From JAWXUK01 sp044432725 (GTDB lineage Bacteria; Bacillota; Clostridia; Oscillospirales; Oscillospiraceae), in the NCBI GenBank assembly GCA_044432725.1, contig JAWXUL010000005.1, positions 62,001 to 126,000 on the forward strand: 64,000 nt of DNA, read 5' to 3'. The notes below the pieces were generated by a model that was given only the letters and a program-made list of their open reading frames with translations, made no database searches and was not told the DNA's origin. Position 1 is the first letter of the stretch, and the number at the start of each line of letters is the position of its first letter. Shown in pieces: positions 1 to 8,133 of this stretch. The position numbers and the translations under genes were made by a program.

Positions 1-1902
1 ATTTTACGTCGTGGGTATCGTTTGGATAAAGTGTGTGAAATCACAGGGATGGACCCATTCTTTGTGCGTAAAATTCAAAAACTTGTGGAAATGGAAGAAA
101 ATCTGAAAACCATGTCTCTGGGGGACTTAGATCAAGATACCTTACGCTTCTATAAACAAAAAGGTTTTTCAGACAAAGGGATTGCCGATTTGATTGGCAC
201 CACCCCGCCTGAAATCTATGAATTAAGAAAATCATTGGGGATTATGCCTGTTTATAAGATGGTGGACACCTGTGCTGGGGAATTTGAAGCATTCACCCCC
301 TATTATTACTCCACTTACGACCAATACGACGAAATGGTGATCAATGATGGAAAAAAAGTCATTGTCATTGGCTCTGGACCCATTCGCATTGGGCAAGGCA
401 TCGAATTTGATTACTGCTCTGTCCATGCCATTCTTGCCCTGAAAAAAGAAGGGGTCGAGACTATCATCATCAACAACAATCCAGAAACTGTCTCCACAGA
501 CTTTGATACCTCTGATAAACTTTATTTCGAACCTCTCACAGAAGAAGACGTGCTATCCATTGTGGAACGAGAAAAGCCAGATGGGGTGATTTTGCAATTT
601 GGTGGACAAACAGCCATCAAACTGGCACAATTCTTCCGTGAGATGAACATCCCCATCTATGGCACCAAACCAGAACAAATAGACGCAGCAGAAGACAGAG
701 AGAAGTTTGAAGAACTTTTGGAAAAGCTGAACATCGCTCGCCCTAAAGGTAAAGGGGTTTGGTCTGTCCAAGAGGGGAAAACCGTGGCTGCTGATTTGGG
801 ATATCCTGTGTTGGTGCGTCCCTCCTATGTCTTAGGGGGGCAGGGAATGGAAATCACCTATGAAGAAAAGCAACTAGAGCAATATCTCCATGGTGCTTTT
901 GGTAAAGACAAGAAAAACCCTGTCCTCATCGACCGCTACCTTTTGGGGAGAGAAATCGAAGTGGATGCCATTTGTGATGGAACTGACGTGGTCATCCCAG
1001 GAATCATGGAACATCTGGAGCGGGCTGGGGTGCACTCTGGTGACTCGATTTCCATCTATCCGCCCCAACAGCTATCTCCAGCACTGAAAGAGGAAATCTT
1101 AGAAGTCACTTGTAAAATTTCCCTTGCACTGGAAGTCTTGGGCATGATTAACATTCAGTTTATCGAGCATCAAGGGAAACTGAATATTATCGAGGTAAAT
1201 CCACGCTCCAGTCGGACTGTGCCTTATATCAGCAAGGTCACAGGGGTTCCCATCATTTCACTAGCCACTCAAGTCATGTTGGGGAAAAAGCTGAAAGATT
1301 TGGGCTATTCCACTGGCATTTGTAAAGAACCTGATACCATCTCGGTGAAAGTGCCTGTGTTCTCCACAGAAAAACTCCCACAAGTAGAAGTCAGCCTCGG
1401 CCCTGAAATGCGTTCCACAGGAGAAGTCCTAGGAGTGGGGCATACCCTGAACGAAGCGTTGCTGAAAGGATTTGTGGGAGCGGGGATGAACCTCCCCCGT
1501 CGCAACGGCAACGCCCTTCTCACAGTGAAGCCATATGACTTGGAAGAGCTTCTCCCTCTGGCAAAAAGACTGGAAAAACTGGGTTATCGCTTTATGGCAA
1601 CTGCAGGAACGGCTAAGTTCTTGGAAGAAAACGCTGTGGAAAATGTGACAGTGGTGAAGAAAATCAACAAAGGGATTCCAAACGTTTTGGACGTGATTCG
1701 TTCTGGTACAGTGGATATTGTGGTGAACACCCCGAAAAAAGGAAACAACGCAGTGAGTGACGGCTTTCAAATGCGTCGAGTTTCTGCAGAAACAAGTACC
1801 AACTTGATGACCTCTTTGGACACTCTTTCTGCTATGATTGATGTGATGGAAAGTGAAACAGTGAAAGAAAAGGTAGATGTGATCGCTGTACAAGATATTT
1901 AA
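1..1902 (+). CDS. carB: Carbamoyl-phosphate synthase large subunit, C-terminal 60% (gene starts before the window)
   Basis: CarB uses ammonia released by CarA, bicarbonate and two ATP to make carbamoyl phosphate for pyrimidines and arginine. The frame is open from base 1, so the start lies outside the window; about 633 residues of a usual ~1070 remain. The piece contains the end of the first carbamate-forming half, then the second pre-ATP-grasp domain (VIVIGSGPIRIGQGIEFDYC), the second ATP-grasp domain with its IEVNPRSSR motif, and the C-terminal MGS-like allosteric domain (from LLTVKPYDLEELL, with TAGTAKFL). No frameshift is visible. A hairpin follows the stop codon. Identification is secure. 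Confidence 0.97.
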   Translation: MLRRGYRLDKVCEITGMDPFFVRKIQKLVEMEENLKTMSLGDLDQDTLRFYKQKGFSDKGIADLIGTTPPEIYELRKSLGIMPVYKMVDTCAGEFEAFTPYYYSTYDQYDEMVINDGKKVIVIGSGPIRIGQGIEFDYCSVHAILALKKEGVETIIINNNPETVSTDFDTSDKLYFEPLTEEDVLSIVEREKPDGVILQFGGQTAIKLAQFFREMNIPIYGTKPEQIDAAEDREKFEELLEKLNIARPKGKGVWSVQEGKTVAADLGYPVLVRPSYVLGGQGMEITYEEKQLEQYLHGAFGKDKKNPVLIDRYLLGREIEVDAICDGTDVVIPGIMEHLERAGVHSGDSISIYPPQQLSPALKEEILEVTCKISLALEVLGMINIQFIEHQGKLNIIEVNPRSSRTVPYISKVTGVPIISLATQVMLGKKLKDLGYSTGICKEPDTISVKVPVFSTEKLPQVEVSLGPEMRSTGEVLGVGHTLNEALLKGFVGAGMNLPRRNGNALLTVKPYDLEELLPLAKRLEKLGYRFMATAGTAKFLEENAVENVTVVKKINKGIPNVLDVIRSGTVDIVVNTPKKGNNAVSDGFQMRRVSAETSTNLMTSLDTLSAMIDVMESETVKEKVDVIAVQDI

Positions 1903-1920
1903 ATCCCAAAATATAGGATA

Positions 1921-1970
1921 ACAAAGTGACTCTCTTGGAACAGACTCTGTTCTCCAAGAGAGTCATTTGT
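1921..1970 (+). terminator. Hairpin after carB
   Basis: GACTCTCTTGGA (1928-1939) pairs perfectly with TCCAAGAGAGTC (1953-1964) and the pairing extends imperfectly outward. It lies 25 bases after the carB stop. The T-run is weak, so it is a likely but not ideal intrinsic terminator. Confidence 0.65.
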
Positions 1971-2012
1971 AAACAAATTGAAAATTTTTGTAAATTCTCC
2001 TAGACATTTCCT

Positions 2013-2040
2013 TTGGAATGATGTATCATTATGATATAAC
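2013..2040 (+). promoter_or_regulatory. Sigma-A-like promoter of the 2066 gene
   Basis: TTGGAA (2013-2018), a 16-base spacer and TATAAC (2035-2040) with a TG extended -10. It is the only plausible promoter between the carB hairpin and the next gene. Confidence 0.5.
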
Positions 2041-2065
2041 AAAAAAGGACTAGGTGGAGATGACC

Positions 2066-2797
2066 ATGACAGAGACAATGATAGAGACAGATTTAGACCC
2101 AACAGAAAGCCACAGCTATTTATTCGGGACTTTTTGTGCCATGTTGCAACAAATGCAAGAAATCGCCAACCCCGATATTGTGAAAAGAGGCTTCAACTGG
2201 GCATCCGATGCACTGATTCTCTTTCGCACCAATCCCGAAAGCACCTTGCAACTCATTGAAGAAGTCCTTCGGAAATTTCCACAGCAAGTGTCAGATGACC
2301 AAAGTATTTATATGGTCAGTGACTTGCTTGTCCTATACCAACAACTTGGAATGAAGGCATTTCTCTATAAAGAAGTAGACGAAGACTTGTTTATTCAGGG
2401 CTATCGCTCGAAAATTTTCGACACCGTGGAAACTGCTCCAGTGAAAGAGGAAGAAGTGCCAGCAGATAATCCCAATTTTTTGATTGGTTCTTTGGTGGCA
2501 AAGGTGCAATTTATGGACGAAGGCACAGACAGAAATGTGAAACCCAAAGGGGATCTTTTTGTATCAGATGTCTATGATTTGTTGATGGTGAATCGGGAAA
2601 GTACCTTTCAATTTGTGGAAATCATCATCAAGAAACTGCCAGAATATGCCGAAATCGAAGGTACTGTCATTACCTTGCAAGAGATTTTGCTCCTGTATAG
2701 TCTTTTGCAAAAAAGTGATTTACAAAATATGCAACTTGACAAAGAAGTGATTTTCCGTGGCTATGAAGTGGAAAGAAACAGACTTTGTAAAGTATAA
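2066..2797 (+). CDS. Two-repeat helical protein of unknown function, paralogue of the 4126 gene; resembles the Csd1/Cas8c C-terminus
   Basis: The protein has about 243 residues and two similar halves. Each half begins with a helical segment (YLFGTFCAMLQQMQ and FLIGSLVAKVQFMDE) and ends with a short GY motif (FIQGYRSK and IFRGYEVE). The same layout occurs once in the 121-residue protein at 4126. I chose ATG 2066 because GGTGGAG lies 6-13 bases upstream; GTG 2054 and ATG 2060 are too close to that site. The repeat plan recalls from memory the C-terminal region of the type I-C CRISPR protein Csd1/Cas8c (a YLLGRLFAVLE-like start and a GYYHQR-like end), but there is no CRISPR array or cas gene nearby. 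No signal peptide or membrane segment is visible. Function is unknown. Confidence 0.75.
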   Translation: MTETMIETDLDPTESHSYLFGTFCAMLQQMQEIANPDIVKRGFNWASDALILFRTNPESTLQLIEEVLRKFPQQVSDDQSIYMVSDLLVLYQQLGMKAFLYKEVDEDLFIQGYRSKIFDTVETAPVKEEEVPADNPNFLIGSLVAKVQFMDEGTDRNVKPKGDLFVSDVYDLLMVNRESTFQFVEIIIKKLPEYAEIEGTVITLQEILLLYSLLQKSDLQNMQLDKEVIFRGYEVERNRLCKV

Positions 2798-2868
2798 AAT
2801 GGTGTCATGAAGGCACAAAACCCTCTTAGAAGAGTGGGAATCAAAAATTTATTTAGGAGTGATTCCCC

Positions 2869-3420
2869 ATGAAAAAACAAACCTATCCCCTAGTGCTCTC
2901 AGCGCTGATGTTGGCGTTATGCTACATCCTTCCAAACTTCACTGGCAATATTCCAGTGATTGGCTCTATGCTACTCCCTATGCACTTGCCTGTTTTCCTT
3001 TGTGGCTTTTTATGTGGCCCCTATTGGTCTGCACTGGTGGGATTTGTGGCGCCGGTCTCTCGTTCCTTGCTCATGACCATGCCCCCAATGGCTGTGGCGA
3101 TTCCCATGGGATTCGAAATGGCTGTTTATGGCTTTGTCTCTGGATTTTTGTTTCAAAGACTGAGAAAGACAAATCTCTCTCAAATCCAAAACATCTATAT
3201 TTCCTTGATTTCTGCCATGGTGATGGGTAGAGTGATCTATGGATTGATCAAAGCCGGCATGACCTTTGGCAGTGCAGAGCCCTATACCCTGTCAGCCTTT
3301 ATCGCTGGCACAGTGACTTCAGGCATCCCAGGGATTATCCTACAGCTTGTTATGGTGCCTGTGGTGGTCCTTGCAGTGGAGAAAGCCAGACCTTTTCCTT
3401 CAGGTGAAGTGGCTTCTTAA
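2869..3420 (+). CDS. ECF transporter S component (vitamin-type substrate-binding membrane protein)
   Basis: This is a 183-residue integral membrane protein with about six hydrophobic segments. Its central pattern (PMHLPVFLCGFLCGPYWSA, followed by a conserved MPPM and IPMGFEMA) is typical of S components of energy-coupling factor importers. S components bind a vitamin or metal and dock onto the shared EcfA/A'/T module, which is not in this window. AGGAG at 2854-2858 precedes the ATG. No riboswitch was recognised in the 70-base leader, so the substrate cannot be assigned. Family assignment is good; substrate unknown. Confidence 0.85.
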   Translation: MKKQTYPLVLSALMLALCYILPNFTGNIPVIGSMLLPMHLPVFLCGFLCGPYWSALVGFVAPVSRSLLMTMPPMAVAIPMGFEMAVYGFVSGFLFQRLRKTNLSQIQNIYISLISAMVMGRVIYGLIKAGMTFGSAEPYTLSAFIAGTVTSGIPGIILQLVMVPVVVLAVEKARPFPSGEVAS

Positions 3421-3474
3421 AAAACAATAACCCATAGAATTGGGACGAGAGGAAAAAAACTCTTCTTGGAACAC

Positions 3475-3510
3475 AAACGCAGAAGGCAAGAAGCTTTCTG
3501 CGTTTCCTTT
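3475..3510 (+). terminator. Intrinsic terminator after the ECF gene
   Basis: AAACGCAGAA (3475-3484) pairs with TTCTGCGTTT (3496-3505) and is followed by CCTTTT. It lies 55 bases after the stop codon. Confidence 0.8.
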
Positions 3511-3517
3511 TAAACCC

Positions 3518-3546
3518 TTGACAAACACAAGGAAATAAGATAGAAT
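3518..3546 (+). promoter_or_regulatory. Consensus sigma-A promoter of the hemerythrin operon
   Basis: TTGACA (3518-3523), a 17-base spacer and TAGAAT (3541-3546). Transcription would start near 3553, leaving an untranslated leader of about 150 bases that includes the hairpin at 3572-3593. Confidence 0.85.
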
Positions 3547-3571
3547 AAAATTGTGTACTGAAGAAAGAAAG

Positions 3572-3593
3572 TCTCCCATTTGAAAATGGGAGA
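3572..3593 (+). promoter_or_regulatory. Hairpin in the hemerythrin mRNA leader
   Basis: TCTCCCATT (3572-3580), a TGAA loop and AATGGGAGA (3585-3593) form a perfect 9-bp stem. No T-run follows, so it is probably an mRNA leader structure rather than a terminator. Confidence 0.55.
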
Positions 3594-3700
3594 ATGAATG
3601 ATAGAAATTCCAAAGGAAAAATCTATGCCTTGTGAAAAGGAAAACAAGATTTTAATTTGATTGGAATGACCACAATTTTATAAAGGAAAAGGTGATTATT

Positions 3701-4102
3701 ATGGCGTTTGTACTATGTGCGGATATGCTGACAGGCAACGAAATTATTGACAAAGAACACGTGGAGTTATTTGCTAAAATAAACGATTTCATGGAGTCTT
3801 GTGCCAAAGGAAAAGGCAGGGATGATATGGAGAAAACAGTGGAGTTTTTACGATCCTACACAAAAACTCACTTTTCTAACGAAGAAACCTTGCAAAAAAT
3901 CAATAAATACCCTAATTATACTGTCCATAAGGCATTCCATGACCAATTTATAGGTAATATGGAAGCAATCGTAACAGAAATTAAAACATCAGGCGTTTCT
4001 GTGGGCTTGGTCGGGAAAATCAATATGCAACTAGGCAGTGCATTGATTGCTCATATCAAAACAGAAGACGTGAAACTGGCTAAATTTTTAAAAGATTTGT
4101 GA
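3701..4102 (+). CDS. Bacteriohemerythrin (non-heme di-iron O2-binding protein)
   Basis: The 133-residue protein has the full hemerythrin iron-ligand set in a four-helix pattern: His20 (KEHVELF), His57 and Glu61 (THFSNEE), His76 and His80 (HKAFH), His118 and Asp123 (HIKTED). Proteins of this family bind oxygen at a di-iron site and in anaerobes are thought to buffer or sense oxygen. I chose ATG 3701 over the GTG at 3692 because AAAGGAAAAGGTG sits directly upstream of it. The next gene starts 23 bases after the stop and is probably co-transcribed. Identification is secure; the biological role here is inferred. Confidence 0.93.
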   Translation: MAFVLCADMLTGNEIIDKEHVELFAKINDFMESCAKGKGRDDMEKTVEFLRSYTKTHFSNEETLQKINKYPNYTVHKAFHDQFIGNMEAIVTEIKTSGVSVGLVGKINMQLGSALIAHIKTEDVKLAKFLKDL

Positions 4103-4125
4103 TACGCTAAAAGGAGGGTGTTTTC

Positions 4126-4491
4126 ATGGACCAAAAAGAAGAGAAAAAAAATATCTCAAGCTTGCTTTTGGGGCAAATGGTTGCCACATTACAGCTGATG
4201 GAAGAATCCGTCAAGCACCACGACAATCCAAAGGATAATTCTTTGACCATTGCAGAAGAATATTTCAACGAAGTCATTGAAAATCCAGCCCATGCCCTTT
4301 TGGACATGGAGCGTAAACTAGAACCTTTGAAAGACAGACTGGAAAATATCGAAGAAAAAGCTTTGATTCGTAACATACATCTGATCATGAAAGTGAAAGA
4401 TCAGTGCAATGTGACAGACGAGCACGTGGACGAAGAAGAGTTTTATCGTGGCTATCAAAGTCAGTTGAAAAAATTCATGAAGCTGGATTGA
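4126..4491 (+). CDS. Single-repeat paralogue of the 2066 protein, co-transcribed with hemerythrin
   Basis: This 121-residue, highly charged helical protein is preceded by a perfect AAGGAGGGTG site. It shares the plan of each half of the 2066 protein: a start like SLLLGQMVATLQLMEE, a middle helical section with long charged stretches, and the ending FYRGYQSQ. The linkage to bacteriohemerythrin suggests an oxygen or stress context but does not show it. No membrane segment or known catalytic motif is seen. Function unknown; a remote likeness to the Csd1/Cas8c C-terminal region is possible. Confidence 0.75.
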   Translation: MDQKEEKKNISSLLLGQMVATLQLMEESVKHHDNPKDNSLTIAEEYFNEVIENPAHALLDMERKLEPLKDRLENIEEKALIRNIHLIMKVKDQCNVTDEHVDEEEFYRGYQSQLKKFMKLD

Positions 4492-4518
4492 TTCCATTTC
4501 AAATCAAGTAGAATGGGT

Positions 4519-4587
4519 GAAAGAATCGTCTTTCTTTGTTCTTGTCATCAGATGACAGGGTGAAGAGAGACGATTTCTTATTTTTTA
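4519..4587 (+). terminator. Long branched terminator after the hemerythrin operon
   Basis: GAATCGTC (4523-4530) pairs with GACGATTTC (4569-4577). An inner hairpin TGTCATC/GATGACA lies at 4543-4557, and TTATTTTTT follows. The stem is long and imperfect. Confidence 0.75.
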
Positions 4588-4748
4588 GAAGATATAAGAA
4601 GAAACAAAAATCTATAGACATGGAAAAACTTGCTCTGAATGGGAGCAGGTATTTCTAAAATTGTGACAAACATATATTGGAAAAAGAAATTTTTTAAAAA
4701 AAAAGAATATTTTTTGAAAATTCTCTTCCTTTTTTGTCTCAGCTGTGT

Positions 4749-5203
4749 TATAATAGGAATATAGTTTTTTCTCTGGCACTGTTTTGCAAAAGAAATTTGA
4801 ATCAAATAAACACCACATCACAGAAACCTCAAATACCAGTAGGAACCTTCCCTAAATCTAATGGGAATTTCCTTCTTTTCATATCAAACAAAAAAATTGG
4901 TTTTTGAAAGCTTATGTGGCAATGTTTTTTCCATAATCCTTATGTGGGAAAGAGATTTTTTGGTGTTACGATAGAGACCTCACGTCAATACACTTGAATG
5001 ATAAGCAGTTTTCACGCTCAGAATATTCTGAAAAAGTAAAATCCTTTACGGTAACTAAACTTTTTTAGGGCAAAACTCTGGGCAAAGGAATTGTTCTTTC
5101 ATTTTGTTCAGAGGTCAAATGATAATTCAAATGGATGATATGGCATTATGTATCATAATGCAAGCAAAGTAGGGCATAGTAATGTATGCCCTACTTTTTT
5201 TGT
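4749..5203 (+). ncRNA. Candidate non-coding transcript (promoter and terminator without an ORF)
   Basis: The gap between 4587 and 5322 has no credible ORF. It does hold an extended -10 (TGT TATAAT, 4746-4754) without a good -35, and, 440 bases later, a strong terminator: AAGTAGGGCATA (5167-5178) pairs with TATGCCCTACTT (5185-5196), then seven T. A transcript of up to about 440 nt could run between them. I found no RNase P, tmRNA, SRP or 6S signature. The call rests only on the two signals. Confidence 0.3.
5167..5203 (+). terminator. Strong intrinsic terminator upstream of the opp operon
   Basis: A perfect 12-bp stem, AAGTAGGGCATA (5167-5178) with TATGCCCTACTT (5185-5196), a six-base loop and a T7 tract. 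No protein gene lies directly upstream, so it must end a non-coding or very short transcript. Confidence 0.85.
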
Positions 5204-5226
5204 TGTTTGGGAAAAAAAGAAAGGCT

Positions 5227-5298
5227 TTGTACATCTGTACAATTATGCGCTATTTCAGAGGGGGAATATTGAAAAATCTGTGCTATTTTCTGAAATAG
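5227..5298. promoter_or_regulatory. Two inverted repeats upstream of oppB
   Basis: TTGTAC-ATCT-GTACAA (5227-5242) is a perfect 16-base operator-like palindrome. CTATTTCAGA (5250-5259) and TCTGAAATAG (5289-5298) form a second perfect inverted repeat with a 29-base loop. Both lie between the terminator at 5203 and the oppB ribosome binding site. I could not fit a convincing -35/-10 pair here, so control of this operon may depend on an activator or an RNA structure. Confidence 0.4.
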
Positions 5299-5322
5299 AG
5301 TAGAACCGGAGGGAGAAAAAGT

Positions 5323-6306
5323 ATGTTAAGGTATATCGTAAAACGCTTGGTTTATGTCTGCTTTGTACTGGCGATGGTATCGGCAATTTTGTTCGGTATT
5401 TTCAAACTGGTACCAGGCGACCCAGCGGCTATCATGACCGAGGGGCAAAGAATGTCCCTAGAACCTGCAGAATATCAAGAACTTTATCAAAAAACAAGAG
5501 AGCAACTAGGCTTAGATGACCCATTGGTGGTTCAATATTTTAGTTGGGTTGGCATGATGCTACAAGGAGATTTGGGTTATTCTATCATCCATAAAAAACC
5601 AGTTTTGGATGTCATTGGTGTCCCTATGTCAAACACCATCAAGCTAAATCTGCTCACCATGATACTCACCTTTGCAATCACCATTCCTTTGGGTATCACC
5701 ACAGCTGTGAAAAAATATTCAGCCTATGACAACACTGTCCAAGTGCTTTCTGTGGTGGGATACAGTATCCCATCCTTTATTGTGGGCTTAGTTTTTATCT
5801 GCATTTTTTCTGTTATTTTGGGCATCTTCCCTATTTCTGGCACCATGACAGCAGGGACAACTGCCGAAGGTTGGGACCTGACTGTGGACAAGCTTCGCCA
5901 TATGGCTTTGCCTGTCATTGTCATGACTTTTGGCTCTTTAGGGGGCATCACCCGTTATGTCCGTGGCGCCATGATCGAAGCCTTGCAAATGGACTATATC
6001 CGTACAGCAAGAGCAAAAGGTCTGAAAGAAAAAGTGGTCATCTATGTCCATGCTTTCCGTAACTCTATGGTGCCTCTTGTCACCATCACCACCAGTTGGA
6101 TGGTGGGGCTGTTCGGTGGCTCTGTAATCATCGAGTCTATCTTCTCTTGGGGAGGCATGGGCAATCTTTTGGTTACCTCTTTGCGTCAACAGGATTATTC
6201 TGTGGCAATGGCACTGCAAATCTTCTTTGTCTTATTGGTGCTTTTGGGGAACGTGATTATGGACATCGGCTATTGCCTTGTGGACCCACGAGTCAAATTT
6301 GAGTAA
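5323..6306 (+). CDS. oppB: Oligopeptide/dipeptide ABC transporter permease, OppB/DppB type
   Basis: This 327-residue permease begins with the usual OppB amino terminus (LRYIVKRLVYVCFVL then PGDPA) and has six predicted membrane segments. The cytoplasmic coupling loop is near residue 220 (DYIRTARAKGLKEKVV). It forms the translocation pore together with OppC. GGAGGGAG precedes the ATG. It is the first gene of an oppBCDF operon, with oppC 12 bases downstream. There is no substrate-binding protein gene in the operon; one is encoded separately at 24868. Confidence 0.93.
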   Translation: MLRYIVKRLVYVCFVLAMVSAILFGIFKLVPGDPAAIMTEGQRMSLEPAEYQELYQKTREQLGLDDPLVVQYFSWVGMMLQGDLGYSIIHKKPVLDVIGVPMSNTIKLNLLTMILTFAITIPLGITTAVKKYSAYDNTVQVLSVVGYSIPSFIVGLVFICIFSVILGIFPISGTMTAGTTAEGWDLTVDKLRHMALPVIVMTFGSLGGITRYVRGAMIEALQMDYIRTARAKGLKEKVVIYVHAFRNSMVPLVTITTSWMVGLFGGSVIIESIFSWGGMGNLLVTSLRQQDYSVAMALQIFFVLLVLLGNVIMDIGYCLVDPRVKFE

Positions 6307-6318
6307 GGAGGAACAACC

Positions 6319-8121
6319 ATGAGTAAGAAGAAAAAACGTAGTTTAGGAATTATCATCAAAAGTTTGTTCCTCGGCTCGAACCACTTAGAAGAACTAAACG
6401 TGATGGAAGAGGAAGAAATGGCAAGCCCTTTTCGTACCATTGTGAAAAATTTTCTGGAAAATAAAATCGCTATGACAGGCGCCTTTACGTTTTCCGTCAT
6501 TTTCATCTTGAGTATGACTTTGCCAATCTTTTTTCCTTTGGACACTACTTTTCAAGATAGTACACAGCAAAACACAGCACCTGGCTTCTCTATGTTAAGT
6601 ATGCCAAAATCACTGCAAGCCAATTTAAAACAAGTTTCTGTGGGCTCCACCTTTTCTTTAGGATTGGACAACGACGGGAATTTGTATCAGTGGGGTACCA
6701 TTCCAGCCAATTTACAAGTCATGCCCTCTGGAATGAGACAGCTAGATCAAGTATCCGCTGGGGTTGACCACGCCTTGGGACTGTCCACAGACGGGACTGT
6801 CTATACTTGGGGGAACAGTCGTTTGGGCTTAGGAAATATTCCCATCGATGTACAAAATGCGGACAACATTGTAAAAGTCTATGCAGGACAACAGCTTTCC
6901 TTTGCCATCACAGAAGACGGCAAGCTTTATTTCTGGGGGAATGAAAACCTGATTTCTGTCCGTATCCCTTCTGCTGAGCAAGGGAATTTTGCAGACGTCA
7001 CCTCAAACTCTTCCACAGCAATGGCAATTACCACAGACGGCAGAGTCTTTAATCTGGCTAACCAAGAATCTCCCTTCTCTGCTGTGCCTGATTCCATTCA
7101 AGGAAACACAACAAAACTTGCCATGACCACAAAGGCAGTGGCAGCCCTCAGCAAGGATGGCTATGTCACCTTTTGGGGAGGTCTCCAAGGTGGTTTGGGT
7201 GATATTCCAGAAGAAATTCAAGGAAAAGTCATCGACATTGCCGGTGGCAGAAGCCATTTCTCTGCTGTGACAGAGGATGGACGTGTCTACTCTTGGGGTT
7301 CTGATTACTATGGAGAAAGCACTGCTCCTTCAAAAGTAACAAATGCAATTTCAGTCACATCAGGCTCTTATCAAAACTATGTGGAAACTTCTGGAAACAC
7401 AGTTGTCACATGGGGGCTCAGTGGCTACCTAATGGGGACAGATCACCAAGGCCGTGACGTGGCTTCTCGTCTTGCCTCTGGTGGACGTTTGACCATGACC
7501 ATTGGTGCTGTAGCCGTGATCATCCAGTCCGTGATTGGTATTTTCGTCGGTGGTATGGCTGGGTTTTATGGAGGAAAAGTGGACAATTTCTTGATGCGTC
7601 TTGCCGAAGTGGTGGGATCCATTCCCTTTATCCCCCTTGCTATGATATTATCTGCCTTGGTGGGCAATCGTTTGCCCGAAACAGCAAGAATTTATATGAT
7701 CATGGTCATCTTAGGGGTGATTTCTTGGCCAGGGCTTGCCAGACTTATCCGTGGACAAGTCCTTGCAGAACGTGAAAAAGAATTTGTCACAGCCGCTCGT
7801 GCCATGGGACTCCAAGAGCACGTGATTATCTTTAAGCATATCTTACCAAACGTGATTACAGTCATTATCGTCAGTGTGACCCTTAGCTTTGCATCTTCTA
7901 TGCTCACAGAGACCTCTTTGTCCTTCTTGGGCTTTGGTGTCCTAGAGCCAAATGCAACTTGGGGGAATATGCTCACAGGCTCTCAAAGCTCTGTGGTGAT
8001 TCGTGATTACTGGTGGCGTTGGGTCTTCCCAGCCCTTGCCCTTAGTTTATCTACCATTAGTATCAATCTCATTGGGGATGGTCTTCGTAATGCCATCGAC
8101 CCAAAATCCAACGAAAGATAG
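6319..8121 (+). CDS. oppC: OppC-type ABC permease with a large RCC1-like beta-propeller inserted in its extracellular loop
   Basis: The 600-residue protein is about twice the usual OppC length. Residues 1-74 hold the N-terminal tail and first membrane segment. Residues about 104-367 hold seven RCC1-like repeats with the pattern G-x-x-(F/H)-(S/A)-x-x-L/I-x-x-(D/E)-G-x-(V/L)-Y-x-W-G (for example VSAGVDHALGLSTDG at 145 and IAGGRSHFSAVTEDG at 307). The OppC core then resumes at GTDHQGRDVASR (373-384) with five membrane segments and a coupling loop (EFVTAARAMGLQEHV). The propeller falls exactly in the external loop between segment 1 and the GTD motif, so it should face outward. TAAGGAGGAACAACC gives the start. 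The family role is peptide import; the propeller's role is unknown. Confidence 0.92.
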   Translation: MSKKKKRSLGIIIKSLFLGSNHLEELNVMEEEEMASPFRTIVKNFLENKIAMTGAFTFSVIFILSMTLPIFFPLDTTFQDSTQQNTAPGFSMLSMPKSLQANLKQVSVGSTFSLGLDNDGNLYQWGTIPANLQVMPSGMRQLDQVSAGVDHALGLSTDGTVYTWGNSRLGLGNIPIDVQNADNIVKVYAGQQLSFAITEDGKLYFWGNENLISVRIPSAEQGNFADVTSNSSTAMAITTDGRVFNLANQESPFSAVPDSIQGNTTKLAMTTKAVAALSKDGYVTFWGGLQGGLGDIPEEIQGKVIDIAGGRSHFSAVTEDGRVYSWGSDYYGESTAPSKVTNAISVTSGSYQNYVETSGNTVVTWGLSGYLMGTDHQGRDVASRLASGGRLTMTIGAVAVIIQSVIGIFVGGMAGFYGGKVDNFLMRLAEVVGSIPFIPLAMILSALVGNRLPETARIYMIMVILGVISWPGLARLIRGQVLAEREKEFVTAARAMGLQEHVIIFKHILPNVITVIIVSVTLSFASSMLTETSLSFLGFGVLEPNATWGNMLTGSQSSVVIRDYWWRWVFPALALSLSTISINLIGDGLRNAIDPKSNER

Positions 8122-8133
8122 GGGGAAATAGTC

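Noticed and set aside
2798..2868. Riboswitch before the ECF gene
   Set aside because: The leader is only about 70 bases and shows no conserved riboswitch core.
4587..5322. 6S, RNase P, tmRNA or SRP RNA in the large gap before opp
   Set aside because: None of the diagnostic core sequences of these RNAs was found.
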